Assembly: GCA_038215275.1 (NCBI GenBank)
Contig: JBBQRA010000053.1
Location: 1 to 27,316 of the forward strand
Origin: Ga0077553 sp038215275
Lineage (GTDB): Bacteria; Acidobacteriota; Terriglobia; Bryobacterales; Bryobacteraceae
Direction of reading: 5' to 3'
Length of the DNA: 27,316 nucleotides
The notes beneath the pieces were generated by a model, which was not told where the DNA came from, searched no databases, and was given only the letters and a program-made list of their open reading frames with translations. Of the stretch, positions 15,239-23,058 are shown one piece after another. How positions within the stretch are numbered: the first letter of the stretch is position 1; every line of letters starts with the position of its first letter. The position numbers were made by a program, and so were the translations under genes.

Positions 15239-16429
15239 ATGAAGTTCTCTCGCCGTCATTTGATACAGACCGCCGGGGCGTTGCCATTAGCGGGTTCCGC
15301 CGCCGCCGCGGAGAGCACCCCGGACTACCTGGCGCAACTCGGCGTCGTGCCCATCATTAATGCGGCTGGGGTGTACACGATGATGACGGCGAGCCTGATG
15401 CGCCCGGAGTGCGTGCGGGCGATCGCGGCGATGTCGACGAAGTTTGTGCGGCTTGATGAGTTGCACGATGCGGTCGGCAAGAAGATTGCCAAACTGCTGG
15501 GAGCTGAGGCGGCGATGGTGCCCTCCGGCGCGGCAGCGGCGTTGACGGTGGGGACAGCGGGCGTGTTAACCGGCACGAACCCGGACTTCATTCAACGAAT
15601 CCCTGACCTTACCGGGATGAAGACCGAGGTGATCATTCAGAAATCGCACCGCTTTCCCTATGACCACATGGTGCGCAACTGCGGCGTGAAGCTGGTGGAG
15701 GTGGAGACGCGGGAGCAACTGATGAAGGCCATCGGTCGGCAGACCGCGATGCTGCTGTTCCTCAATAAGGCCGGCCATCTGGGCGAAGTGAAGATGAGAG
15801 AGTTCGTCGCGATCGGCAAGCAGTACAAGATTCCGACCTTCAACGATGCCGCGGCGGACGTTCCGCCGGTGGAGAATCTGTTGAACCCGATCAAGCTGGG
15901 CTTCGATCTGGTTTGCTGCTCCGGCGGCAAGGGCATCCGCGGGCCGCAGTCGGCGGGCCTGCTGGCCGGGAGGGCGGACCTGATTCGCGCGGCGCGGATG
16001 AACACGTCGCCAAACAGCGACACCATCGGCCGCTGCTGCAAGGTGAACAAGGAAGAGATGGTGGGCATGATGGTGGCGCTGGAATCGTTCCTGAACGAAG
16101 ATCACAAGGCGCTGTGGAAGGAGTGGGAGACTCGTGTCGAAAGCATGCGGCGGACGCTGAGCCGGGTGCGCGGGCTGAAGGCCACGCCGTTCGTGCCGGA
16201 GATCGCCAACTCCGTGCCGCACCTGCGCGTGCAGTGGGATGTGAAGAAGCTTGGGCTAAGCGAACTCGACGTGATGAAGCAGCTACGCGAAGGGCAGCCT
16301 TCAATTGAACTGGTGCCAACGAACCCGCAGCCGGGCGAGGGCGTGGAAATCGCCAGTTGGATGCTGCAACCGGGCGAGGCCGAGATCGTGGCCGGGCGGA
16401 TGGAAGAGATCCTGGGGCCGAAAGCTTAG
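15239..16429 (+). CDS. SelA-like PLP-dependent enzyme with a Tat leader
   Basis: The 396-residue protein starts with SRRHLIQTAGALPLAGSAAAA, a clear twin-arginine signal. The body is a fold-type-I PLP enzyme of the SelA/DgaE-like group: VPSGAAAALTVGTAG (95-109) for the phosphate loop, KSHRFPYDHMVRNCG (135-149), D203 in FNDAAADVPP, and the PLP lysine K231 in CSGGKGIRGPQSAGLL. The group includes selenocysteine synthase and D-glucosaminate-6-phosphate ammonia-lyase, and most bacterial relatives have unassigned lyase or transferase roles. There is no tRNA-binding N-domain, so it is not true SelA. Export with a cofactor would need folding and PLP loading in the cytosol, consistent with Tat. The converging IclR gene overlaps by four bases. 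Confidence 0.88.
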   Translation: MKFSRRHLIQTAGALPLAGSAAAAESTPDYLAQLGVVPIINAAGVYTMMTASLMRPECVRAIAAMSTKFVRLDELHDAVGKKIAKLLGAEAAMVPSGAAAALTVGTAGVLTGTNPDFIQRIPDLTGMKTEVIIQKSHRFPYDHMVRNCGVKLVEVETREQLMKAIGRQTAMLLFLNKAGHLGEVKMREFVAIGKQYKIPTFNDAAADVPPVENLLNPIKLGFDLVCCSGGKGIRGPQSAGLLAGRADLIRAARMNTSPNSDTIGRCCKVNKEEMVGMMVALESFLNEDHKALWKEWETRVESMRRTLSRVRGLKATPFVPEIANSVPHLRVQWDVKKLGLSELDVMKQLREGQPSIELVPTNPQPGEGVEIASWMLQPGEAEIVAGRMEEILGPKA

Positions 16430-17187
16430 CGAACGCCGCTGATTTCGGCAGCGGCCTTACGTAGCGCCGCAATGATCTTCTTGTCCTTCTGCGGGCGGAA
16501 GCGATGGATGGGGCCGGAGAGGCTGAGCGCGGCGACGGCCTCGCCATGAGCATTCAGGATGGGCGCGCCGACGCAGGTCGCCTGCAGAGCGGACTCCTCC
16601 ACCTCGACGCTGTAACCCAGGCGGCGGACATTTGCAAGCTCCGTGCGGAGCAGGGCTTCGTCCGTAATGGTTTTGGCCGTGAGCGCGACAAGCGGGCGGC
16701 CGGCGATGAGCCCATCGACGACCGAGGGCGTGGAGAAGGCGAGAATCGCTCGGCCGAGCGAAGAGGCGTGTACAGCGACCGTCGCGCCGGGACGCTCGGA
16801 GAAACGCAACGCCGATTCGCTGGGAACGACTTCAAGATAGACCACCTTATCCTGTTGCAGTTTACCGAGGTTGACCGTTTCGCCGAATAGGTCGCGAAGG
16901 CTGATCATCTGCGGCAGCGCGGCGCGGCGGAGGGTTTCGAGATCTTCCCCGGCGGTGAGCAAACCGGGGACGCCGTAACCGAGGCGGTACGTTTTTCCGG
17001 CCTCGTCGCGAATGAGAACCCCTAGATGCTGCAGCGTACTGAAGACGCGAAACACCGTGGATTTTGGAATGCCTGTGCGCAGAACCGCTTCATTGAGAGA
17101 CATAGTTCCGGCGCGGGAGACTTCTTCAATGAGCCGAAAAGCGCTCTGGAGGACGGGGACCAGGTAGCGGGGCTGGGGACTTTTCAC
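16426..17187 (-). CDS. IclR-family transcriptional regulator
   Basis: The 253-residue protein starts at GTG 17185-17187. The winged helix-turn-helix is at about residues 28-58 (MSLNEAVLRTGIPKSTVFRVFSTLQHLGVL), followed by the IclR effector-binding domain (LRDLFGETVNLGKLQQDKVVYLE, then GRAILAF, and ALQATCVGAPILNAHGEAVAALSLSGP near the end). IclR proteins regulate catabolic genes in response to small organic acids or sugars, often repressing a divergent operon and themselves. The divergent neighbour here is a class III aminotransferase 58 bases away; an inverted repeat sits in that gap. The inducer is unknown. Confidence 0.93.
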   Translation of the reverse strand: MKSPQPRYLVPVLQSAFRLIEEVSRAGTMSLNEAVLRTGIPKSTVFRVFSTLQHLGVLIRDEAGKTYRLGYGVPGLLTAGEDLETLRRAALPQMISLRDLFGETVNLGKLQQDKVVYLEVVPSESALRFSERPGATVAVHASSLGRAILAFSTPSVVDGLIAGRPLVALTAKTITDEALLRTELANVRRLGYSVEVEESALQATCVGAPILNAHGEAVAALSLSGPIHRFRPQKDKKIIAALRKAAAEISGVR

Positions 17188-17197
17188 GATGACGATT

Positions 17198-17216
17198 GGA
17201 AGTATGTCACACTTCC
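17198..17216. promoter_or_regulatory. Candidate IclR-type operator
   Basis: GGAAGT (17198-17203) and ACTTCC (17211-17216) are perfect inverted repeats around the 7-base spacer ATGTCAC. The element is in the 58-base gap between the iclR-like GTG and the divergent aminotransferase GTG, where a repressor could control both. It resembles the GGAA...TTCC core of known IclR sites. Confidence 0.45.
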
Positions 17217-17245
17217 CAAAGACAATTGAGGTTCAATAGAGAAGC

Positions 17246-18547
17246 GTGCGTTCCTTAAGCTTAACTCATGAAACAGAGGTCCGAGCCAAGACGGCGGGAT
17301 CGCTAGCCCGATACGAACGCAGCCAGCGGTCTTTGGCTGGCGGTGTCTCGAGCGGTCTGCGCCGGGCGGCACGGCCATATCCGCTGTTCTTTGAGCGCGG
17401 GGCGGGTAGCCGCATCTGGGACGTGGACGGCAACGAATACATCGACTTTGGCTTGGCCTGGGGACCCCTGATTCTGGGCCATGCGCCGCCGAGAGTTTCC
17501 GCGGCGATAGCGGAGCAGGCGGGTAAGGGACTGACGTTCGGAGCGCAGCACGAACTCGAATATCTGGTGGCCGAACGGCTTACCGAGATTCTGCCCTGCG
17601 CGGATCTCGTCGCGTTTTCGAACGCGGGCACCGACGTTGTTAACGTGGCGCTCCGGTTGGCCCGCGCGGTAACGGGACGGCCGAAGTATCTGAAGTTCGA
17701 GGGCCATTATCACGGCTGGGGCGACCAAGCGCTGGTGAGCTACCGGTTCGGTGCGGAACATCCGCTGGGCCGGCCGGAAGCCGTGGGCAAAGGGCAACTG
17801 CCGCACGAACATGTGCTGGTGGCGGAATGGAACGATCGGGCGGCGGTGGAGCAGTTATTTGCCGAGCACGGGGCAGAGATTTCGATGGTGGCTTGTGAGC
17901 CGCTGCTGGCGAATTCGGGCTGCGTACCGGCCGAGGCGGGCTTCCTTGAATTCCTCCGCCAGATTACGACAAGGTACGGCGCGCTGCTGCTGTTCGATGA
18001 GGTGATCACCGGCTTCCGCGTAGCGCTCGACGGTGGACAGGGGCGGTACGGCGTTACGCCGGACTTGGCGACCTTCGCCAAGGCCGTCGGGGCCGGGACT
18101 CCATTAAGCGTTCTGGCCGGCAAACGGGAATACATGGACGCGATTAGCCGCGGCGAAGTGGTGCATGCCGGCACGCTGAACGGGAACCCGCTGGCGCTGG
18201 CGGCGGCGGCGGCGGCGCTCGAGGAGTTGTCGGCGCCCGGCTTCTATGAACGGCTGCACGCGCTGGGCAACCGGCTGCGCGCGGGCCTGGAAACGCTGCT
18301 GCGAGCCAAGGGCCACGCGGTGGTGACGACCGGCGACGGCCCGGTGTTTCAAGTAGCTTTCCAAGAGAATGTGCCGCGCAACTATCGGGAGACGATGGCG
18401 GCGGACAAAGCTAAGTACAGCGACTTCGCGATCGGCCTGTTGAACCAGGGGGTGCTGGTGCTGCCGGATGGCCGCTGGTACATCAGCGGGGCCCATACGG
18501 AGGGCGATATCGAGGCGACCCTAGCCGCGGCGGCGAACGCCCTGTAG
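17246..18547 (+). CDS. Class III aminotransferase (glutamate-1-semialdehyde aminomutase-like)
   Basis: The 433-residue protein starts at GTG 17246 with AGAGAAG just upstream. Features are RIWDVDGNEYIDFGLAWGPLILGH (56-79), a phosphate-binding SNAGTDVVNVALRLAR (125-140), GHYHGWGD (153-160), DEVITGFR (251-258) and the PLP lysine K279 in LATFAKAVGAG. It is most like HemL-related enzymes, but the usual NSGTEA is NAGTD and the gene lies next to an IclR regulator, not in a heme cluster. I therefore expect a catabolic aminotransferase or aminomutase acting on an amino acid or amino-aldehyde. The following ABC permease starts 9 bases later and may be co-transcribed. There is a short GGC tract at 18199-18217 coding for alanines. 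Confidence 0.88.
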   Translation: MRSLSLTHETEVRAKTAGSLARYERSQRSLAGGVSSGLRRAARPYPLFFERGAGSRIWDVDGNEYIDFGLAWGPLILGHAPPRVSAAIAEQAGKGLTFGAQHELEYLVAERLTEILPCADLVAFSNAGTDVVNVALRLARAVTGRPKYLKFEGHYHGWGDQALVSYRFGAEHPLGRPEAVGKGQLPHEHVLVAEWNDRAAVEQLFAEHGAEISMVACEPLLANSGCVPAEAGFLEFLRQITTRYGALLLFDEVITGFRVALDGGQGRYGVTPDLATFAKAVGAGTPLSVLAGKREYMDAISRGEVVHAGTLNGNPLALAAAAAALEELSAPGFYERLHALGNRLRAGLETLLRAKGHAVVTTGDGPVFQVAFQENVPRNYRETMAADKAKYSDFAIGLLNQGVLVLPDGRWYISGAHTEGDIEATLAAAANAL

Positions 18548-18556
18548 AATAAATAT

Positions 18557-19651
18557 TTGGTTTATAAGCTGGTTTACGAAAACCTGAAGCACCGTCCAGT
18601 GAGGACGCTGTTGAGTTCGCTGGCAATCGGCCTAGGCGTGACGATGATGCTTGCCCTGGTGGGCGTCGGCGAAGGAATGTTGGAGGATCAGGCGAACCGG
18701 GCGCGCGGCGTCGGCGCGGATCTCGTGGTCCGGGCGCCGGGCAGTTCCGTTGTCGGCATGGGATCCCTTTCGATGAACCAGGGCATCCTGGCCTACGTCC
18801 GGTCCCAGAAGCATGTCGCACTGGCGACGCCAATCGGCGTCCATTCGACGGGCGGCGTAAGCTCCATCATGGGAATCAACTACGACGAGTTCGCGGCGAT
18901 GGGCGGGGGCTTTCGCTTTCGCGAAGGCGGGAAGTTCTCCTCACCGGACGATGTGATTGTCGACGACCTGTACGCCCGGGAGAAGAACCTGAAAATCGGT
19001 TCGTTGTTGAATACGATGAACCGCGATTGGCGAGTTTCGGGCATATTCGCCTCGGGCAAACTGGCGCGGGTCATGATCCCGTTGACGGTATTGCAGGAAC
19101 TCGCGAGCGCGAACGGAAAGATCACCATGATCTACGTGAAGCTGGACGACCCGGCAAATACGCAGGCCGTGATCGACGCCATGAAGAAGGATCTGCCGGA
19201 GTATCCCATCTACGCGATGGAAGAGTTGATCAAGCAGTTCTCCGTGAACAACCTGCCGGAGTTGAAGGCGTTCATCGGAGTGGTGGTTTCGCTCGCGGTC
19301 TTGTTCGGCTTTCTGGTGGTCTTCCTGGCGATGTACACTGCCGTGCTCGAACGGACCCGCGAGATCGGTATCCTGAAGGCGCTAGGCGCCGGGCCGAGCT
19401 ATGTGCTTGGCATTTTGCTGCGGGAGACGGTTCTGCTGGCGATCATCGGCTCGCTCTGCGGCATCTTGATGAGCTACGGGACGCGGTGGCTGATTGGAGT
19501 GTTCATTCCAGCTTCGATGGTGCAGGCCATTGTTTATTCCTGGTGGCCGATTGCTTCGCTGATCACGCTGGCGGGCGCTGTGCTCGGAGTGCTCTATCCC
19601 GCATTGAAGGCAGCCAAACAAGACGCGCTCGACTCACTCTCATACGACTAA
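18557..19651 (+). CDS. ABC transporter permease, FtsX/MacB type
   Basis: The 364-residue membrane protein uses a TTG start (18557) nine bases after the aminotransferase stop. It begins VYKLVYENLKHRPVRTLLSSLAIGLGVTMMLALVGVG, an amphipathic start leading into the first membrane helix (about 18-38). An extracytoplasmic MacB-periplasmic-core-like domain of about 190 residues follows, then three membrane segments in the last 130 residues, starting with FIGVVVSLAVLFGFLVVFLAM and ERTREIGILKALGA, the usual FtsX signature. It overlaps the ATPase gene by one base (TAATG). Family members drive efflux or mechanotransmission, such as lipoprotein, peptide or macrolide export; the cargo is unknown. Confidence 0.92.
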   Translation: MVYKLVYENLKHRPVRTLLSSLAIGLGVTMMLALVGVGEGMLEDQANRARGVGADLVVRAPGSSVVGMGSLSMNQGILAYVRSQKHVALATPIGVHSTGGVSSIMGINYDEFAAMGGGFRFREGGKFSSPDDVIVDDLYAREKNLKIGSLLNTMNRDWRVSGIFASGKLARVMIPLTVLQELASANGKITMIYVKLDDPANTQAVIDAMKKDLPEYPIYAMEELIKQFSVNNLPELKAFIGVVVSLAVLFGFLVVFLAMYTAVLERTREIGILKALGAGPSYVLGILLRETVLLAIIGSLCGILMSYGTRWLIGVFIPASMVQAIVYSWWPIASLITLAGAVLGVLYPALKAAKQDALDSLSYD

Positions 19652-20322
19652 TGGCGATTATCGAGATTCAGAATTTGCGCAAGACGTTCCGTAGCGGCGA
19701 CGTGGAAGTACACGCATTGCGGGGCGTGAATCTGCTCGTCGAAACGGGCGAGTTTCTAGCCGTAGTCGGGAAGTCCGGCAGCGGCAAATCGACGCTGTTC
19801 CACATTTTGGGCGGGTTGACCCCGCCGACTTCAGGCACGGTGAAGATTGATGGCCAGAGCCTGACGGACCTCGACGAAGGCGGGCGCACGCTCTTGCGGC
19901 GGAACAGTGTGGGGTTCGTTTTTCAGAAGTACAACCTGCTGCCGACGCTGACGATTCGCGACAACATCGACATCGCCCGGGATATCTCCGGGAAAACCGC
20001 GCCTTGGGACGCGGCGTTCATCGACGTGGTGGAGATCCTGGGCATCGCGCAGAAGATGGAACGCAAGCCTCGGCAGCTTTCGGGCGGGGAGCAACAACGC
20101 GTGGCCATTGCGAGGGCTATCGTGAATCAGCCGGCGATTCTGTTGGCCGATGAGCCCACGGGGAACCTGGACACCGAGAACTCCAACATGGTCTTGGACC
20201 TGCTGCGCCACCTGAACAAGAAGACGGGCCAGACCGTGCTCATGATCACGCACGATCCAGAAGCGGCCGCATTCGCCGACCGGATCGTGCAGATGCGCGA
20301 CGGCGAGCTATACGGCGCCTAA
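19651..20322 (+). CDS. ABC transporter ATP-binding protein (LolD/MacB-type)
   Basis: I place the start at ATG 19651, overlapping the permease stop; any longer frame would lie wholly within the permease gene. The 223-residue ATPase has Walker A GKSGSGKS (about 40-47), Q-loop VFQKYNLLPTL, signature LSGGEQQRVA, Walker B ILLADEPTGNLD and switch histidine ITHD. It is a standalone cytosolic domain, matching the FtsX-type permease upstream. Together they form a type VII ABC (MacB/LolCDE-like) system, but no MacA-type periplasmic partner is seen in the window. Its last 15 bases overlap the end of the converging enolase-superfamily gene. Confidence 0.95.
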   Translation: MAIIEIQNLRKTFRSGDVEVHALRGVNLLVETGEFLAVVGKSGSGKSTLFHILGGLTPPTSGTVKIDGQSLTDLDEGGRTLLRRNSVGFVFQKYNLLPTLTIRDNIDIARDISGKTAPWDAAFIDVVEILGIAQKMERKPRQLSGGEQQRVAIARAIVNQPAILLADEPTGNLDTENSNMVLDLLRHLNKKTGQTVLMITHDPEAAAFADRIVQMRDGELYGA

Positions 20323-21717
20323 GCCCGGGCCTTTCAGCAGGCTGGTGTTGACGCGGCCGTTGCGAATATCGAACACCCCGGGGAACTTCCGGTCCCAGCC
20401 GGCATTGGCGGCGGGCACGTACTGGCGGGCGTTGCCTTCAATGGCCGCGACGCCGGGCACGTGCGCGGCGACGCCGGCCGAATGGATGAAAGAAGCGCCG
20501 GGGCAAGTAAGATCCTGAACGCAGAGGAACATCTTGAACTTCTGCGCGGCGGCGGCCATCAGCAGCGCTTGTGACTGTCCTTTGCAAGCCTTCAGCGCAG
20601 CTCCGGTGTAGCCCATTTCGCGGGCGAGCAGCAGAGATTCGAGATCGGTGAGCGACTCGTCGATCACCACCGGGCGGAGCTTCGAGGCTTCGTGCATTAC
20701 ATTGGCGCGGTCTGCCTTCAGGTCGCGCTTGGTGGGCTGCTCGATGTACTGAATACGCACGAAGCCGCGCGGCGCTTTCTCCTTAATCTTGGCGAGCATC
20801 TCGATGAGGTACTTCACGCTGGGGCACTTTTCGTTGAAGTCGAGTGAGTAGACCCAGTCGGAGACGCGGCGCTGATTCTGTACTTCCGTGGCGGTGCGGT
20901 CGACGGCCAGAACGCGTTCCGTGTCCCACTCCATGTCTTCGCCGTTGAGTTTGATCTTGATATTGGTGAGGCCGGAGTGGTTGATCCACTCGGGAAGCGT
21001 CTCGGGCAAGCCGTCGTTGATCCGCTTCTTGATGTCGCCGGCGGTGATGGGGTCGACGGCGCCGACGAGATGATAAAGCGGCATGCTGGGCTTGGGTTTG
21101 GTGAGAACGTACTTCTGCAGGTACTCGCCTTCAAATCCCTTGCCGAGGTAGTGCGACAGATCGTGCCGCATCAGGTCAGGGCCGTAAATGGCGTAGGCGC
21201 TGCGATTGAGCAGCTTCCCGAAGCCATCGGCGATGGCGGCGTCAAACGGGCTGCACGTCGTGAGCGTGCAGAGTTTGGGGATTGGCTGCGGGAGCTTGAT
21301 TTCATTGGCGGCCGCCAGCCACATCGGCTCCAGCGAGTGGTTCAGGTCGACGGGGTGTCCGTATTCCTTGTGGTCCCGCGTGACCTTCTCAACCTTCGCG
21401 GCGAGCGTCTTCATGGCCGCGAGAGTCTCGTCGTATCGCAGCGTTTTCGAAGGGAAACTCCAAACGTTGCCCAGCGGCATGGACCCGAATCCCTGTGCAG
21501 TCTTCCCGGCGCGTGATTCAAGCGTCACCTTCACATTGAGCAGCGTCACGCGATCCACTTCCGTGCCGCCGAACTTGATCGGCGTGCGGTAGAGGAAGTC
21601 CTCCGTGGAGGTGGACAGCTCCTTGATTCGGACGTCGGTGGACATCGTCTGCGCATGAATGGCCGGGGCGGCGGCGAGCAGGGAGCCAAGGAAAGCGCGG
21701 CGGGAGGAGAGTGCCAT
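20308..21717 (-). CDS. Exported enolase-superfamily enzyme (mandelate racemase/muconate lactonizing type)
   Basis: The start is ATG 21715-21717, giving 469 residues with a twin-arginine leader (SSRRAFLGSLLAAAPAIHAQ). The upstream in-frame extension has no leader character. Enolase-superfamily residues are the KxK pair K254/K256 (NIKIKLNG), metal ligands D293 (SLDFNE), E326 (YIEQP) and D353 (VIDES), and lysines K376/K379 (ALKACKGQ) on the opposite face. These fit acid/base chemistry on a carboxylate substrate, either racemisation or dehydration. The subgroup cannot be assigned: dipeptide epimerases and sugar-acid dehydratases share this layout. Tat export is unusual for the superfamily but consistent with the other exported enzymes nearby. 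Confidence 0.85.
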   Translation of the reverse strand: MALSSRRAFLGSLLAAAPAIHAQTMSTDVRIKELSTSTEDFLYRTPIKFGGTEVDRVTLLNVKVTLESRAGKTAQGFGSMPLGNVWSFPSKTLRYDETLAAMKTLAAKVEKVTRDHKEYGHPVDLNHSLEPMWLAAANEIKLPQPIPKLCTLTTCSPFDAAIADGFGKLLNRSAYAIYGPDLMRHDLSHYLGKGFEGEYLQKYVLTKPKPSMPLYHLVGAVDPITAGDIKKRINDGLPETLPEWINHSGLTNIKIKLNGEDMEWDTERVLAVDRTATEVQNQRRVSDWVYSLDFNEKCPSVKYLIEMLAKIKEKAPRGFVRIQYIEQPTKRDLKADRANVMHEASKLRPVVIDESLTDLESLLLAREMGYTGAALKACKGQSQALLMAAAAQKFKMFLCVQDLTCPGASFIHSAGVAAHVPGVAAIEGNARQYVPAANAGWDRKFPGVFDIRNGRVNTSLLKGPGLGAV

Positions 21718-21766
21718 GCGCCTATTGTATGGGAACAATGCGAGCGATTGCGGGGTCAGAGAAGAC

Positions 21767-22471
21767 ATGCAGATACCATGGAGATACACAGGAATTCTGG
21801 TGCAGAGCGGCATAGTCGGCGCCGTATTGGTGGTGCCGATGTTCTATCCCGAAGTGATTGCAGTGGCGCTGCCGAAGATTGGCATTACGCTACAGGCGCC
21901 GGCCCGGCAAGTGGCGCTAGAGCCGGCGGCCACGTCCTCGTCCGCCGTCACGGCGACAAATACGATGATGCGTCCGTCACCGAGGCGCTATATAGCACCT
22001 TCGCGCTGGGACCGGCCCGCGGCGGTGATTGTGGATGAACCCGGCGCGTTTCTACCAACGGTGGGGCCGGGCGAAGTGCAGGCCTCCGCCAGCGTGGGAG
22101 TGAGTACGTTGGGCGCGCTGCCGCCGCCGGTGGTGGAAACGAAGCCTCCGGCTCCGCCGCCGTCCGAAGCCACGCCGAGGCGGATCTCAGTGGGTGGCAC
22201 GGTGCAGGCGGCGCGTCTGGTGAAGCAAGTGACGCCGGTGTACCCGCCCTTAGCGAAGAGTGCGCGGATCTCCGGCACGGTGCGGCTGGAGGCGGTGATC
22301 GGCCCGGACGGAAGCGTCGAGCAGTTACGCGCCGTGAGCGGCCATCCATTGTTGACGAAGGCCGCGCTGGACGCCGTGCGGGAGTGGCGCTACCAGGCGA
22401 CTCTGCTGAACGGCCGCGCGGTGGAGGTGGCGACGGTGATCGACGTTAACTTCGTTCTGGGCGGGCGTTAG
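21767..22471 (+). CDS. TonB-family energy-transducing protein
   Basis: I choose ATG 21767 (AGAGAAGAC before it), giving 234 residues. An alternative ATG at 21716 also has a purine-rich GGAGGAG upstream and would share its CATG with the divergent gene's start. Near the N-terminus is one membrane segment (TGILVQSGIVGAVLVVPMF), then a periplasmic proline/alanine-rich linker (PPPVVETKPPAPPPSEATP) and a TonB C-terminal domain (about 155-232): VTPVYPPLAKSARISGTVRLEAVIGPDGSV and REWRYQATLLNGRAVEV. Such proteins transmit proton-motive force to outer-membrane receptors with ExbB/ExbD, which are not in the window. It ends in a four-base overlap with the VTT protein gene. Confidence 0.88.
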   Translation: MQIPWRYTGILVQSGIVGAVLVVPMFYPEVIAVALPKIGITLQAPARQVALEPAATSSSAVTATNTMMRPSPRRYIAPSRWDRPAAVIVDEPGAFLPTVGPGEVQASASVGVSTLGALPPPVVETKPPAPPPSEATPRRISVGGTVQAARLVKQVTPVYPPLAKSARISGTVRLEAVIGPDGSVEQLRAVSGHPLLTKAALDAVREWRYQATLLNGRAVEVATVIDVNFVLGGR

Positions 22472-23058
22472 CTGAGAGCAGTTTGAGCGCGGCGCCGATC
22501 CATAATCTTGACGCAGGCGAAGAGCACGCCAAACAGCAGGAAAAGAACGCCGCCGATCTGCCAGATATGGCTCTTGAGATAGGCGCCGGCTTCGGTGCCG
22601 AGTTGGCTGCCGAGGTAGGCGAGCGCGAAGTAGCGGGGCACGCGGGCGGCGAGCACGGTGAAAAAAAAGCTGCGCGGGTTCACTCCGAGCGCGCCGGCGG
22701 AGATGACAAACAGCTTCATCGGCATCGGTATGGGCGAGATGGCACTGATGAAAACCGTGAGCAGGCCATACTGATGAAACCACTGCCGGAATTTCTTGCC
22801 GCGTTCACCGAGAGTGTGTTTTTCGAGGTACTTTTCGCCGCCCTTCCGGGAGACGAAGAAGAGGAACATGCTGCCGCACAACGAGCCGGCGAGGGCCATG
22901 GCGGCGGCCAGATAAGCCGTGCTGGGCGAGTTGGCGGCGAGCACCATCAACAACGCATCGGCGGCGGCCGGAATCGGAAGGCCCGCGGAATCGAGGGCGG
23001 CAAGAACGAGCAGGCCGGGAGGGCCCCAAGCGACCAGATTGGCGACGAATTGCTTCAA
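22468..23058 (-). CDS. VTT-domain (DedA/YqaA-like) membrane protein
   Basis: The 196-residue protein uses a TTG start that overlaps the ligA stop (TTGA), so it is likely translationally coupled to ligA. It has four to five hydrophobic segments: GLLVLAALDSAGLPIPAAADALLMVLA, AYLAAAMALAGSLCGSMFLFFVSR, LLTVFISAISPIPMPMKLFVISAGALG, FFFTVLAARVPRYFALAYLG and IGGVLFLLFGVLFACVKIM. The G-x-P-I-P re-entrant element and the prolines in SPIPMP are typical of VTT/SNARE-associated proteins, which act in phospholipid transport and membrane homeostasis; the specific substrate is unknown. The pairing with DNA ligase is probably accidental. Confidence 0.88.
   Translation of the reverse strand: MKQFVANLVAWGPPGLLVLAALDSAGLPIPAAADALLMVLAANSPSTAYLAAAMALAGSLCGSMFLFFVSRKGGEKYLEKHTLGERGKKFRQWFHQYGLLTVFISAISPIPMPMKLFVISAGALGVNPRSFFFTVLAARVPRYFALAYLGSQLGTEAGAYLKSHIWQIGGVLFLLFGVLFACVKIMDRRRAQTALS

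Noticed and set aside
17246..18547. Assigning the class III aminotransferase as hemL for heme synthesis
   Set aside because: The phosphate-loop motif differs from typical HemL (NAGTD against NSGTEA), and neighbours are a regulator and transporter, with no tetrapyrrole gene.
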